Origin: Limnohabitans sp.
GTDB lineage: Bacteria; Bacteroidota; Bacteroidia; Flavobacteriales; Flavobacteriaceae
Direction: 5' to 3'
Length of the DNA stretch: 32,647 bases
Assembly (NCBI GenBank): GCA_030053945.1
Contig: JASGCW010000040.1
Span: 1 to 32,647 of the forward strand
Below are positions 20,996 through 29,134 of the stretch, piece after piece. The notes under the pieces are model-generated. The model made no database searches and was not told the DNA's origin. It worked only from the letters and a program-made list of their open reading frames with translations. The position numbers and the translations under genes are program-made. Position 1 is the first letter of the stretch; each line of letters starts with the position of its first letter.

Positions 20996-21946
20996 TTAAA
21001 ATGCGAATGTTTCATCGGAAAAAGTCATACCGTTTAGTAATTCTTGTGCTGACATTCTTCTTTTTCCTGGAAATTGTAGTGAATTAGCGACTAAATACCC
21101 ATTGTTTACACTTATTTTTATCTTCTTGTTTTCTATTATTAGTTTTCCAATTGGATTTTTATGATTGTAAATTTCTTTCTCAGCTTCATAAATTTTGACA
21201 TTCCATTCTTCGTTTAGGTCTTTTATAAAACAATAAGCAGCAGGATAAGGAGAAAGTCCTCTAATTAAATTATAAATAGTATCAATGTCTTTGGTAAAAT
21301 CAATTCTACAATTTTCTCGATTTAGTTTATATGCTGTTTTAATTTCAGGGCTATCTTTTTGAATTGTTGTACTCACAGTTTCGTTAGAGATTAAATCTAA
21401 TGTTTCAATAACTGCTTCTTTACCTAAATTCATTAATTTATCGTGTAATTCACCTGCTGATTCGTTTGCTTTGATATCTATTTCTTTGCTTAGAATCATT
21501 GCACCAGTATCTATTTTGTCATCAATAAAGAATGTAGTAACTCCTGTTTTAGTTTCACCATTTATTATTGCCCAATTTATTGGAGCTGCTCCCCTATAAT
21601 TGGGTAATAGTGATGCATGTAAATTAAAAGTTCCTAATTCAGGCATTTGCCATACTACTGCGGGTAACATTCTAAAAGCAACTACTATTTGTAAATTAGC
21701 ATTTAGCGACTTTAATTCTGAAAGAAATTCTTCACTTTTTAGATTTGTGGGTTGTAGTAAATTCAAACCTTTGGCTATAGCATATTCCTTAACGGCAGAG
21801 AACTTTATTTTTTGACCACGACCAGCGGGCTTGTCGGGAGCTGTTATAACACCTACAACTTCGTGTTTGTTATTTTGTAGGATTGCATCTAATATTCCAA
21901 CGGCAAAATCGGGCGTACCCATAAAAACTATTCGTAATGGCTTCAT
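20996..21946 (-). CDS. fmt: Methionyl-tRNA formyltransferase
   Basis: Transfers a formyl group from 10-formyl-tetrahydrofolate to initiator Met-tRNA; 316 aa, normal length. The N-terminal Rossmann segment is RIVFMGTPDFAVGIL. The catalytic region contains FNLHASLLPNYRGAAPINWAI (the Asn-His pair) and FFIDDKIDTGAMI with the conserved Asp. The C-terminal OB-like domain ends PGKRRMSAQELLNG. The ATG shares one base with the recQ stop codon (TAATG), so translation is probably coupled; the gene order is kinase-like, recQ, fmt. Confidence 0.97.
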   Translation of the reverse strand: MKPLRIVFMGTPDFAVGILDAILQNNKHEVVGVITAPDKPAGRGQKIKFSAVKEYAIAKGLNLLQPTNLKSEEFLSELKSLNANLQIVVAFRMLPAVVWQMPELGTFNLHASLLPNYRGAAPINWAIINGETKTGVTTFFIDDKIDTGAMILSKEIDIKANESAGELHDKLMNLGKEAVIETLDLISNETVSTTIQKDSPEIKTAYKLNRENCRIDFTKDIDTIYNLIRGLSPYPAAYCFIKDLNEEWNVKIYEAEKEIYNHKNPIGKLIIENKKIKISVNNGYLVANSLQFPGKRRMSAQELLNGMTFSDETFAF

Positions 21947-23835
21947 TATTTATATAAAAATTGATTTTTATTATTTATAGAGATTGTTTGTTGTTCTAAT
22001 AATTGTTTTAAAACGTTTAAAATATCTTCTTCATTTGCAGAAAAAATTTCTGAAAGTTCTCTAGAAGTTTTAGGGCTCACCTTCAATACTTCTGTGATGT
22101 GATTTCTCAGGTTTATTAAATTTATTGGTTGTTTTGATTTTAAACAATAGGAGCAAATTCCACAGTCCTTAGTTACTTTTTCACCAAAATAAGTTAATAG
22201 TAATCTATTTTTGCATTGCTTTTCATCTGAAACATAGGTAACGACAGAGGCTAATTGATTTTTCTTGTTTAAGTTTTGCTTTTCTAAATATTTAGCAATT
22301 CTATTTATAGTTCTATCATCTTCACGAACTTCTAGAAAAGTGATTTTTGAATCATTTTGGGTTGAAAATAGTTCTATTATTTCAAGTTTGTTTAATTTTT
22401 CAAGTAAATTTAGGATGTTAGCCTCTGTGCTTTGCGCATTTTTAGCTACAAAAGTGGTGTTTATGTTTGTTTGAATATCAAATACGCCAGGGTAGTTGCG
22501 AAGTAAACTGCTTAAAATAGGTTCGTCTTCTGGATTTAGACTGATATATCGAATTACTTCACGAGAAGGAATAGTAAATTTTATTTGTACTTTTTCAGAT
22601 TGCTCATTGGTCAAAGAAATAATGCTTTGACGATCCAGAAATTGTAATGAATTAAAAACTTTAAGAACAGGAAGTTTATATAGATTGCAAAATTGATTCA
22701 GATTGAAAGGAAATTCAAGACCAATACCTTCGCCATAGGCTATTTGAAAATAATTACATAGTTTTATATAAACATCTTTTAGGAAAGTTACATCAGGTAG
22801 TACTGATATAAATTGAGCTTCTGCCTGAATTACATCTGAAGGAGATGAGATAAGAATCGCAAAAGATTTTTCGCCATTTCTACCAGCTCTACCAGCTTCT
22901 TGATAATAACTTTCTAAGTTTTCGGGTAAATTAATATGAATGACAGTTTTGACATTAGGTTTGTCTATTCCCATTCCAAAAGCACTTGTGGCAATCATAA
23001 CGGGATTTTTTTCAGTCATCCATAGATTCATATTAACCTCTTTCTCTTTTGATGGTAGCCCGCCGTGGTAGAATGTAGTTTTGAAACCTAAATTCTTTAA
23101 ACTTTCGGAATATTCGTGGCAATACTTTCTATTTCGAACATAGATAATACTAGGTTCAGGATTTTTTTCAAGAATTTGTTTGAGTTTATAAAGTTTGTCT
23201 TCATATTTTATAATATGATATCCTAAATTTTCTCTTTCAAAAGACTTTTTGAAGATATTAGGGGTTTCTAAGCCTAATAAACTAATGATGTCTTGTTGTA
23301 CTTCAGGTGTTGCAGAAGCAGTAACAGCAATAAAAGGTGTTTTAGAAAAAAATGTCTTTAGATTTTTAATCTTTAAGTATGAAGGCCTAAAATCATGTCC
23401 CCATTGCGATACACAATGTGCCTCATCTATTGCTATTAGTGAAATAGGTAGGTTTTTTATTCTTTCTAAAACCCATTCTTGTTCTAATCGTTCTGGAGAT
23501 AGATATAGAAACTTGTAATTCCCATATTGGCAATTGTCTAATAACTGGATTAAGTCATCAGGTTTTATACTTCCAGTTAAAGCTATGGCTTTAATTTCTT
23601 TTTTTTGAAGTTGAAAAACTTGATCCTGCATAAGGGCTACTAATGGAGAAATAACAAGACATATACCTTCAAAAGTCATTGCTGGTATTTGGTAGCATAA
23701 TGATTTTCCTCCACCTGTAGGCATTAGTCCGAAGGTGTCTTTTTTTTCCAAAACAGATAGGATGATATCTTCTTGAACAGGTCTAAAAGTATCATATCCC
23801 CAATATTTTTGAAGTATTTGTAGTGCTTTTTGCAA
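21946..23835 (-). CDS. recQ: RecQ-family ATP-dependent DNA helicase
   Basis: A 3'-5' DNA helicase for recombination and repair, 629 aa. The Walker A motif is GLMPTGGGKSLCYQIPA, the DEAH box is AIDEAHCVSQWGHDFRP, and motif VI is YYQEAGRAGRNGE. A RecQ-type zinc-binding subdomain has Cys residues in QCKNR...DCGICSYC near residues 542-570. The C-terminal 60 residues (KTSRELSEIFSANEEDILNVLKQLL) read as a winged helix and not as the HRDC domain found in E. coli RecQ. It is therefore a RecQ-core enzyme of the kind common as a second RecQ in Flavobacteria. Second gene of a three-gene operon, with a one-base overlap to fmt. Confidence 0.93.
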   Translation of the reverse strand: MQKALQILQKYWGYDTFRPVQEDIILSVLEKKDTFGLMPTGGGKSLCYQIPAMTFEGICLVISPLVALMQDQVFQLQKKEIKAIALTGSIKPDDLIQLLDNCQYGNYKFLYLSPERLEQEWVLERIKNLPISLIAIDEAHCVSQWGHDFRPSYLKIKNLKTFFSKTPFIAVTASATPEVQQDIISLLGLETPNIFKKSFERENLGYHIIKYEDKLYKLKQILEKNPEPSIIYVRNRKYCHEYSESLKNLGFKTTFYHGGLPSKEKEVNMNLWMTEKNPVMIATSAFGMGIDKPNVKTVIHINLPENLESYYQEAGRAGRNGEKSFAILISSPSDVIQAEAQFISVLPDVTFLKDVYIKLCNYFQIAYGEGIGLEFPFNLNQFCNLYKLPVLKVFNSLQFLDRQSIISLTNEQSEKVQIKFTIPSREVIRYISLNPEDEPILSSLLRNYPGVFDIQTNINTTFVAKNAQSTEANILNLLEKLNKLEIIELFSTQNDSKITFLEVREDDRTINRIAKYLEKQNLNKKNQLASVVTYVSDEKQCKNRLLLTYFGEKVTKDCGICSYCLKSKQPINLINLRNHITEVLKVSPKTSRELSEIFSANEEDILNVLKQLLEQQTISINNKNQFLYK

Positions 23836-23891
23836 CTAGAGTTTAGTTTAGGATGCTAAAGATAGAAATATTAAGGATTTTAACAAAAGAA

Positions 23892-24425
23892 CTATAGGTG
23901 TCTGAATATGAATTCTATTCTTTTTTCTACAGTACCACAAGGAACTTCAATTAGCTCATAACCATATTTACTATAAGTTAATTTTAGATGTTCATAAATT
24001 ATTTTTGCTTGATCAAAATTTTCATAACGAGCTTCATCACTTTCGTAGATTTCTTCCCAAGGAGGTAAAACAAAAACTTTATTATACCTTGTTTCTTGAC
24101 ATTGTGTTGCAAAATGTTCTGGATATGAATCGCCTATAAAATCCATATAAGCGAGAATATCAGGAACTCCTCTGTCTATAAAAATCAGATTTTTTTCCTC
24201 TATAGATGCATTATGGAATTGTTTTAATCTTCCATCAAGAAGCATCTGACTAAACAATAAAGGTTCTGTCAAAAAAAGTTGATCAATGCCTTGTTTTTTT
24301 GCCTCTAAAGTTACTTCACGAGAAATTTCTGGATAACAAGTATACCCATTTTCAATCAATTTATCTATAATTGTGGACTTTCCAGTGCCTGGACCACCAG
24401 TAATGACAATAATTTCCTTTTTCAA
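23892..24425 (-). CDS. P-loop ATPase/kinase-like protein (AAA_28/NadR-like)
   Basis: A 177-residue P-loop NTPase. Walker A is ITGGPGTGKSTII near residue 8. IFIDRGVPDILAYM carries the DR-type motif typical of NadR-like and AAA_28 kinases, and the C-terminus ends HLKLTYSKYGYELIEVP. Function unknown; it could phosphorylate a small molecule. No ATG is available. The TTG at 24446 lies within a perfect -7 promoter box (24444-24451), so the TTG at 24425 (MKKEIIVITGG) is the better start. It gives a leader of about a dozen bases and the usual family N-terminus. First gene of the operon with recQ and fmt, 56 bases before recQ. Confidence 0.8.
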   Translation of the reverse strand: MKKEIIVITGGPGTGKSTIIDKLIENGYTCYPEISREVTLEAKKQGIDQLFLTEPLLFSQMLLDGRLKQFHNASIEEKNLIFIDRGVPDILAYMDFIGDSYPEHFATQCQETRYNKVFVLPPWEEIYESDEARYENFDQAKIIYEHLKLTYSKYGYELIEVPCGTVEKRIEFIFRHL

Positions 24426-24443
24426 AACCTGTAAATCAAGCTG

Positions 24444-24451
24444 CAAACTTA
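24444..24451 (-). promoter_or_regulatory. -7 promoter box of the kinase-like/recQ/fmt operon
   Basis: TAAGTTTG on the minus strand, a perfect TAnnTTTG match. It overlaps the longest possible reading frame of the kinase-like gene, which supports the shorter TTG start. Confidence 0.5.
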
Positions 24452-24501
24452 ATTAAACTATTTGGTTTTTTAAAATGTGATATTGACAAATTAAAAAAGC
24501 T

Positions 24502-24509
24502 TATATTTG
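24502..24509 (+). promoter_or_regulatory. -7 promoter box of the DUF493 operon
   Basis: TATATTTG, a perfect match. TTG at 24483-24485 lies 16 bases upstream. The expected start near 24516 is 14 bases before ATG 24530. Confidence 0.6.
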
Positions 24510-24529
24510 CTATTATTTTAATGTTGAAG

Positions 24530-24817
24530 ATGGATAAAAAAACTACCGAATTTTATATTCGCTTAAAGGAGGAATTAAATAGTGTAAACAAAGTATGGCC
24601 TTCAAAATATTTATATAAATTTATAGTTCCTACAGATGCTGAAAAAATCGCAAGTGTAGAAAAAGCATTTGATAGAATGGGAGCAGTGATTGATACAAGG
24701 CAATCTAAAGAAGGTAAATTTACAAGTATCTCTGTAGATGTTGTAATGCCAAGTGCAGATGAAATCATCAAAAAATATCAAGAAGTTTCAACAGTTGAAG
24801 GTATAATCTCTTTATAA
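24530..24817 (+). CDS. DUF493 (YbeD/UPF0250-like) protein
   Basis: A 95-residue small cytoplasmic protein with an ACT-like ferredoxin fold in its relatives. The conserved layout is visible: WPSKYLYKFIVPTDAEKIASVEKAF, then GKFTSISVDVVMPSADEIIKKYQEV and a final short strand. Its biochemical role is unknown; the E. coli relative YbeD lies near lipoate genes. ATG 24530 is chosen over 24521 because the predicted transcription start would leave only five bases before the upstream ATG. The stop codon is directly followed by the ATG of the DUF4290 gene, so the two are co-transcribed. Confidence 0.88.
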   Translation: MDKKTTEFYIRLKEELNSVNKVWPSKYLYKFIVPTDAEKIASVEKAFDRMGAVIDTRQSKEGKFTSISVDVVMPSADEIIKKYQEVSTVEGIISL

Positions 24818-25549
24818 ATGGTTACAAAAATTAATAATACTACAGCTAATGAAGCTGTACATTTTTTAGAATACAATTCTGAAAGAAAACCACTTATTAT
24901 TCCAGAATATGGTCGTCATTTACATAAGTTAATTGATCAAGCTTTGGAAATAAAAGAAAAAGAAGAACGAAATAAAATGGCTAAATACATTATTTCTGTA
25001 ATGGGGAGTATGAATCCTCATTTGCGTGATGTGCCAGATTTTCAGCATAAATTATGGGATCAGCTTTTTATTATGTCTGATTTTCAGTTGGATGTAGATT
25101 CTCCATATCCTATTCCTTCAAAAGAGGTACTATTGATGAAGCCAGATCCACTGCCTTATCCTCAAAATTTTCCTAAATATCGTTTTTATGGTAATAATAT
25201 AACGCATATGATTGCTAAAGCAAACGAATGGGAAGAAGGAGAAATGAAAAATGCCTTAGTTCGTGTTATTGCTAATCATATGAAAAAATCATATTTGAGT
25301 TGGAATAAAGATACTGTTACAGATGCGGTTATTTTTGAGCATTTATATGAACTGTCTGGAGGGAAATTAAACTTGATGACATCTACAGAAGAGTTATCAA
25401 ATTCTCACGATTTGATGCGTACAAATAAGCGTATGTCTAATAAAATGCAAAGTAACAATGTTAATAAGCATAAGGTTAATCAAAACAATAAAAATGGTCA
25501 GAAAAAACCATTTATAAAGAACAATAACAATAATAATAATCAAAAATAA
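24818..25549 (+). CDS. DUF4290 protein with Asn-rich tail
   Basis: A 243-residue protein of the Bacteroidota DUF4290 family. Typical parts are LEYNSERKPLIIPEYGRHLHKLID near residue 18, ISVMGSMNPHLRDVPDFQHKLWD, the proline-rich YPIPSKEVLLMKPDPLPYP, and HMKKSYLSWNKDTVTD. The function is unknown. Its conserved position next to murA in this phylum suggests an envelope or growth link, but this is inference. The last 40 residues are low-complexity (Asn, Lys, Gln), encoded by an AAT/AAC-rich microsatellite (25525-25540). It abuts DUF493 without a gap and precedes murA by 41 bases. Confidence 0.88.
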   Translation: MVTKINNTTANEAVHFLEYNSERKPLIIPEYGRHLHKLIDQALEIKEKEERNKMAKYIISVMGSMNPHLRDVPDFQHKLWDQLFIMSDFQLDVDSPYPIPSKEVLLMKPDPLPYPQNFPKYRFYGNNITHMIAKANEWEEGEMKNALVRVIANHMKKSYLSWNKDTVTDAVIFEHLYELSGGKLNLMTSTEELSNSHDLMRTNKRMSNKMQSNNVNKHKVNQNNKNGQKKPFIKNNNNNNNQK

Positions 25550-25554
25550 ATTTG
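25547..25554 (+). promoter_or_regulatory. Possible internal promoter of murA
   Basis: TAAATTTG, a perfect -7 match overlapping the DUF4290 stop codon, 36 bases before the murA ATG. No -33 element is obvious. A short inverted repeat GAGTT-A-AACTC (25554-25564) lies at the expected start. Confidence 0.4.
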
Positions 25555-25590
25555 AGTTAAACTCATACTTTAAAATATACTCATAATAGA

Positions 25591-26901
25591 ATGGGAACTT
25601 TTAAAATAGAAGGTGGTAAACCACTAAAAGGTGATGTACAGCCACAAGGAGCAAAAAATGAAGCTTTGCAAGTATTATGCCCTGTTTTGTTGACTTCTGA
25701 AAAAGTTAGAATTACAAATATACCTGAAATTATAGATGTTAATAAACTTATAGTGCTATTAGGTAATTTAGGGGTAAAAATTCAAAAGAACGGAAAGGGT
25801 GATTATACCTTTCAGGCAGATGAAGTAAATATAGATTATCTTAAAACTGAAGCTTTTAAAAAAGAAGGAGGTTCTTTGCGAGGTTCTATAATGATTGTGG
25901 GTCCGTTGTTAGCGCGTTTTGGATGTGGATATATACCTAAACCAGGTGGTGATAAAATAGGGCGTCGTCGTTTAGATACTCATTTTGAAGGGTTTATAAA
26001 TCTTGGTGCAAAATTTAGATACGAAAGAGCTGATCACTTCTACGGAGTAGAAATTGATGGAAGATTGCAAGGAACATATATGTTGCTTGATGAAGCATCT
26101 GTAACAGGAACTGCTAATATAGTAATGGCAGCAGTTTTAGCAGAAGGAACAACAACTATTTATAATGCTGCTTGCGAACCTTATTTGCAACAGTTATGTA
26201 AGATGTTGAATTCTATGGGAGCAAAAATTACTGGAATAGGATCAAACCTTCTAACAATTGAAGGGGTTGAAAAATTAGGAGGTTGCGAGCATAGGATATT
26301 GCCAGATATGATTGAAATAGGTTCTTGGATAGGTTTAGCAGCAATGACAAGAAGCGAAATTACTATCAAAAATGTTTCTTGGGAAAATTTAGGTGTTATT
26401 CCTAATGTTTTTAGAAAACTAGGTATTACACTTGAAAAGAGAAACGATGATATTTATATACCAGCTCATACGGATGGCTATGAAATAAAAACAGATATTG
26501 ACGGATCTATTTTGACTGTAGCAGATGCTCCTTGGCCAGGATTTACTCCAGATTTGTTGAGTATAGTTCTTGTGGTAGCTACCCAAGCTAAAGGAGACGT
26601 TTTGATACATCAAAAAATGTTTGAAAGTCGTTTGTTCTTTGTAGATAAGCTGATAGATATGGGAGCAAAAATTATGTTGTGTGATCCACATAGAGCTGTT
26701 GTAATGGGGCATAATTTTCAGTCTCAATTAAAAGCTACAACGATGAGTTCACCAGATATTAGAGCAGGGATTTCATTGCTAATAGCTGCATTAACAGCTA
26801 AAGGAACGAGTACTATTCAAAATATTGAGCAAATAGATCGTGGATATGAGAATATTGACGAGCGTTTAAGAGCTTTAGGGGCTAATATTGTTAGGGTATA
26901 A
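25591..26901 (+). CDS. murA: UDP-N-acetylglucosamine 1-carboxyvinyltransferase
   Basis: First committed step of peptidoglycan synthesis: transfers enolpyruvyl from PEP to UDP-GlcNAc. The 436 aa length is normal. Lys22-Asn23 (GAKNEAL) are the conserved substrate residues. The active-site loop reads PKPGGDKIGRRRLDTH, so position 121, aligned with E. coli Cys115, is Asp. Known Asp variants keep activity but are insensitive to fosfomycin. The remaining motifs (PDMIEIGSWIGLAAMT, PGFTPDLLSI, PDIRAGISLLIAALTAKG) are intact. It follows DUF493 and DUF4290 in one operon, and its stop overlaps the ATG of the VOC protein by one base. Confidence 0.97.
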   Translation: MGTFKIEGGKPLKGDVQPQGAKNEALQVLCPVLLTSEKVRITNIPEIIDVNKLIVLLGNLGVKIQKNGKGDYTFQADEVNIDYLKTEAFKKEGGSLRGSIMIVGPLLARFGCGYIPKPGGDKIGRRRLDTHFEGFINLGAKFRYERADHFYGVEIDGRLQGTYMLLDEASVTGTANIVMAAVLAEGTTTIYNAACEPYLQQLCKMLNSMGAKITGIGSNLLTIEGVEKLGGCEHRILPDMIEIGSWIGLAAMTRSEITIKNVSWENLGVIPNVFRKLGITLEKRNDDIYIPAHTDGYEIKTDIDGSILTVADAPWPGFTPDLLSIVLVVATQAKGDVLIHQKMFESRLFFVDKLIDMGAKIMLCDPHRAVVMGHNFQSQLKATTMSSPDIRAGISLLIAALTAKGTSTIQNIEQIDRGYENIDERLRALGANIVRV

Positions 26902-27269
26902 TGAACTTAAATCAAGTCACTGTACTAGTGAGCAATATCGAAAAATCAATTGATTTTTATGTCAATTTAGGACTTAAATTAATTGTAAAGGCACCTCATT
27001 ATGCACGATTTGAATGTCCAGATGGAGATTCGACTTTTTCAATTCATTTTGATGAAAAACCAAGTTCTACAACTGTTGTTTATTTTGAAGTGGAGAGTGT
27101 AGATGAGAAAGTACAAGAGTTGATTCATAACGGAATTAAGTTTGAACAACTTCCGGAAGATAAAGCTTGGTTATGGAGAGAAGCTTATTTGAATGATCTA
27201 GATAATAATAAAATTATAATTTTTCAAGCAGGTGATTATAGAAAAAATCCACCTTGGCGAATTAACTAA
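26901..27269 (+). CDS. VOC-superfamily (glyoxalase/dioxygenase-fold) protein
   Basis: A 122-residue single-domain vicinal-oxygen-chelate protein. The two beta-alpha-beta-beta-beta halves are visible: VTVLVSNIEKSIDFYVNLGLKLIV with RFECPDGDSTFSIHF, then VVYFEVESVDEKVQELIHNGIKFEQLPEDKAW and NKIIIFQAG. Likely metal ligands are the His in FSIHFDE and the Glu in YFEVESVD. Members include glyoxalase I, dioxygenases and drug-binding proteins; the substrate cannot be told. The start overlaps the murA stop codon by one base (TAATG), so expression is coupled to murA. A terminator follows. Confidence 0.88.
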   Translation: MNLNQVTVLVSNIEKSIDFYVNLGLKLIVKAPHYARFECPDGDSTFSIHFDEKPSSTTVVYFEVESVDEKVQELIHNGIKFEQLPEDKAWLWREAYLNDLDNNKIIIFQAGDYRKNPPWRIN

Positions 27270-27272
27270 AAT

Positions 27273-27305
27273 AATCCCAAACTAATGTTTGGGATTTCTT
27301 ATTTT
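27273..27305 (+). terminator. Terminator after the murA/VOC operon
   Basis: AATCCCAAAC (27273-27282) / GTTTGGGATT (27287-27296), loop TAAT, followed by TTCTTATTTT, an imperfect T tract. Confidence 0.75.
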
Positions 27306-27334
27306 GTAACTATTCAGTTATAGCTTTATTCGCT

Positions 27335-27530
27335 TGACAAAAAATTCAAAACAACGTAAATGCCAAATAGCAAACCCCAAAAAACAAATAAATTCAAAGA
27401 AACAAATCTCAATTCCGAAACTTCGGGACAAAAAGTATTAAATATCTAAAATGTTTGACTTTTTGAATCATTAAAATATTGATATTTATTTGTATTTTGT
27501 CATTTGTGTTTTGTTATTTATCTAACAAGC
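27335..27530. other. A-rich/T-rich degenerate intergenic sequence
   Basis: A 282-base gene-free stretch (27270-27551) follows the VOC gene. After the terminator, 27350-27420 is strongly A/C-biased with repeated CAAA/CAAAT words. 27475-27520 is the opposite, T/G-biased with ATTTG/TTTTG words, as if the two were decayed arms of one inverted element. A small hairpin, CCGAA-AC-TTCGG (27416-27427), lies between. No reading frame is convincing. Confidence 0.4.
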
Positions 27531-27551
27531 TGAATAATTACCTTATTTTTT

Positions 27552-28319
27552 ATGGAAACATATATACTTATTTTGCTTTGTATTGCTTCGTTTGTAGCTG
27601 GTTTTATTGATGCAATAGCGGGTGGGGGTGGACTCATACAGACTCCAGTGGCTATGATTTTATTACCTAATTACCCAGTTTCTTCATTACTAGGTTCGTT
27701 AAAAATTCCTGGATTTACAGGTACAAGTATTGCTTCATTACAATACTTGAAGAAAGTAGATATGAACTGGAAATTGCTTATAATAATGGCACTTTTCTCA
27801 AGTACGACAGCTTTTTTGGGTTCTTATTTAGTTACAATTGTAAGCAATGATTTTATGAAGCCATTATTACTTTGTATATTGGTTTTGGTAGCCATCTATA
27901 CCTTTATAAAGAAAGATTTTGGCAGTCATAAGCCAAAAGATTTGCCAGCCAAAAGATTGACACTTTACGGAGTACTTATAAGTGCAATTATTGGTTTTTA
28001 TGATGGTTTTATAGGTCCTGGAACTGGAAGTTTTTTAATTTTAGGGTTTATTATTATTCTAGGTTTTGATTTTCTTCACGCTTCGGCAAATGCTAAAATG
28101 GTAAATATGGCATCTAATATAGGTTCGCTTGCACTTTTTATTTCGAAAGGGAAGATAATATGGTTAATAGCAATTCCTATGGCGTTATGTAATGGTTTAG
28201 GAGGATGGCTTGGAGCTAAAACAGCAATAAAGAAAGGTAATCAATTTATTCGTATATTCTTTCTTATTGTCGTTGTGGGGACATTAATCAGATTAAGCTA
28301 CGATGTCTTTCTAAAATAG
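27552..28319 (+). CDS. TSUP-family (TauE/SafE) membrane transporter
   Basis: A 255-residue integral membrane protein with about eight hydrophobic helices arranged as two repeats. Each repeat opens with the family's Gly-rich motif: FVAGFIDAIAGGGGLIQTP near residue 14 and IGFYDGFIGPGTGSFLIL near residue 146. The family exports or imports sulfur-containing anions such as sulfite, sulfoacetate or taurine-derived compounds. A sulfite role would complement the persulfide dioxygenase at 3977, which makes sulfite, but the genes are 22 kb apart, so this is only a suggestion. It is convergent with the TlpA-like gene, the stop codons directly adjacent (28319/28320). No good -7 box is seen. Confidence 0.9.
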   Translation: METYILILLCIASFVAGFIDAIAGGGGLIQTPVAMILLPNYPVSSLLGSLKIPGFTGTSIASLQYLKKVDMNWKLLIIMALFSSTTAFLGSYLVTIVSNDFMKPLLLCILVLVAIYTFIKKDFGSHKPKDLPAKRLTLYGVLISAIIGFYDGFIGPGTGSFLILGFIIILGFDFLHASANAKMVNMASNIGSLALFISKGKIIWLIAIPMALCNGLGGWLGAKTAIKKGNQFIRIFFLIVVVGTLIRLSYDVFLK

Positions 28320-29015
28320 TTAATTAGTAGAAAGTTGTTCGTTTTTGATGTTTTTGTCAATTAATAAACAACCTAAGCCTTCTCTAAAAACATTATAATT
28401 CATTGTGTAAGCCTTTACATAATTTTTAGTCCATTCAGGTTGGGGAGTAACTCTTTTTATGTTGATAACTTTCAAATCTTGGTTTAAAAAATATGATGTT
28501 GGAAACCCAAGTGAATGTTTTAAATGTGCAACGATATTAGCATCATTTTTGTAACTTTCGTGTGCATAACAAACAGTAATGTTATGATTGAATTTATTTG
28601 CTAATTGTTTTACTTGGTGTTTTTTATCCCAAAAAAGAATTACGAATTTAACATCCTTAGAATATTTTTGAGCTAATTTATTTAAAGCAGGTATTTGTCC
28701 TTTAGTAGGAATACACCAAGAAGCAAAAGTTAATATAAAAAGCGGTTTTTTAAAACTACTTAACTTTAATTTTCTTTTTTCAAAACTTTTTAAAGTATAG
28801 TCCTGAAAAGTAGTGCCAACAAGATGATTTTGAACTAAGGAATCAAATAGTATTTGACCTTTCTCAAATTCATTTTGTTCATAAATTTTATTTGTTTGCT
28901 TATTATAATTTTTAAGGTTAGCTCTTAAAGCAGAAACAAATGAAGATTCATCATCTTGAGAATATCCCAAGGTTGATAAAAAAAATAGTCCAAAGATTAA
29001 GTAAAAACGTCTCAT
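28320..29015 (-). CDS. Secreted TlpA/thioredoxin-like protein with incomplete CxxC
   Basis: A 231-residue exported thioredoxin-fold protein. A signal peptide covers residues 1-19 (MRRFYLIFGLFFLSTLGYS). A helical spacer runs to about 65, and the redoxin domain (FQDYTLKSFEKRKLKLSSF) begins near residue 70. The active site reads ASWCIPTKGQIP: Cys101 is kept, but the second cysteine of WCxPC is Thr104. The cis-proline loop LGFPTSYF is intact. With one cysteine it cannot work as a classic dithiol reductase. It might act in a mixed-disulfide or peroxidase-like way, or be a non-catalytic binding protein. A late Cys (GLGCLL) is unlikely to replace the lost one. It is convergent with the TSUP transporter and shows no clear promoter. 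Confidence 0.82.
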   Translation of the reverse strand: MRRFYLIFGLFFLSTLGYSQDDESSFVSALRANLKNYNKQTNKIYEQNEFEKGQILFDSLVQNHLVGTTFQDYTLKSFEKRKLKLSSFKKPLFILTFASWCIPTKGQIPALNKLAQKYSKDVKFVILFWDKKHQVKQLANKFNHNITVCYAHESYKNDANIVAHLKHSLGFPTSYFLNQDLKVINIKRVTPQPEWTKNYVKAYTMNYNVFREGLGCLLIDKNIKNEQLSTN

Positions 29016-29134
29016 AATAAAACACTTTTGTTATATTAAAGTTAATAATAATTAGCCATATACTAATTAAAAATTCGATAAAATCTTTAATTAAAACGAT
29101 TACGTGCTATTTTTAAACGTATTTTAATAAAAAT

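Noticed and set aside
26419..26727. Minus-strand open frame of about 100 codons inside murA
   Set aside because: Antisense to well-conserved murA sequence; no recognisable domain or promoter.
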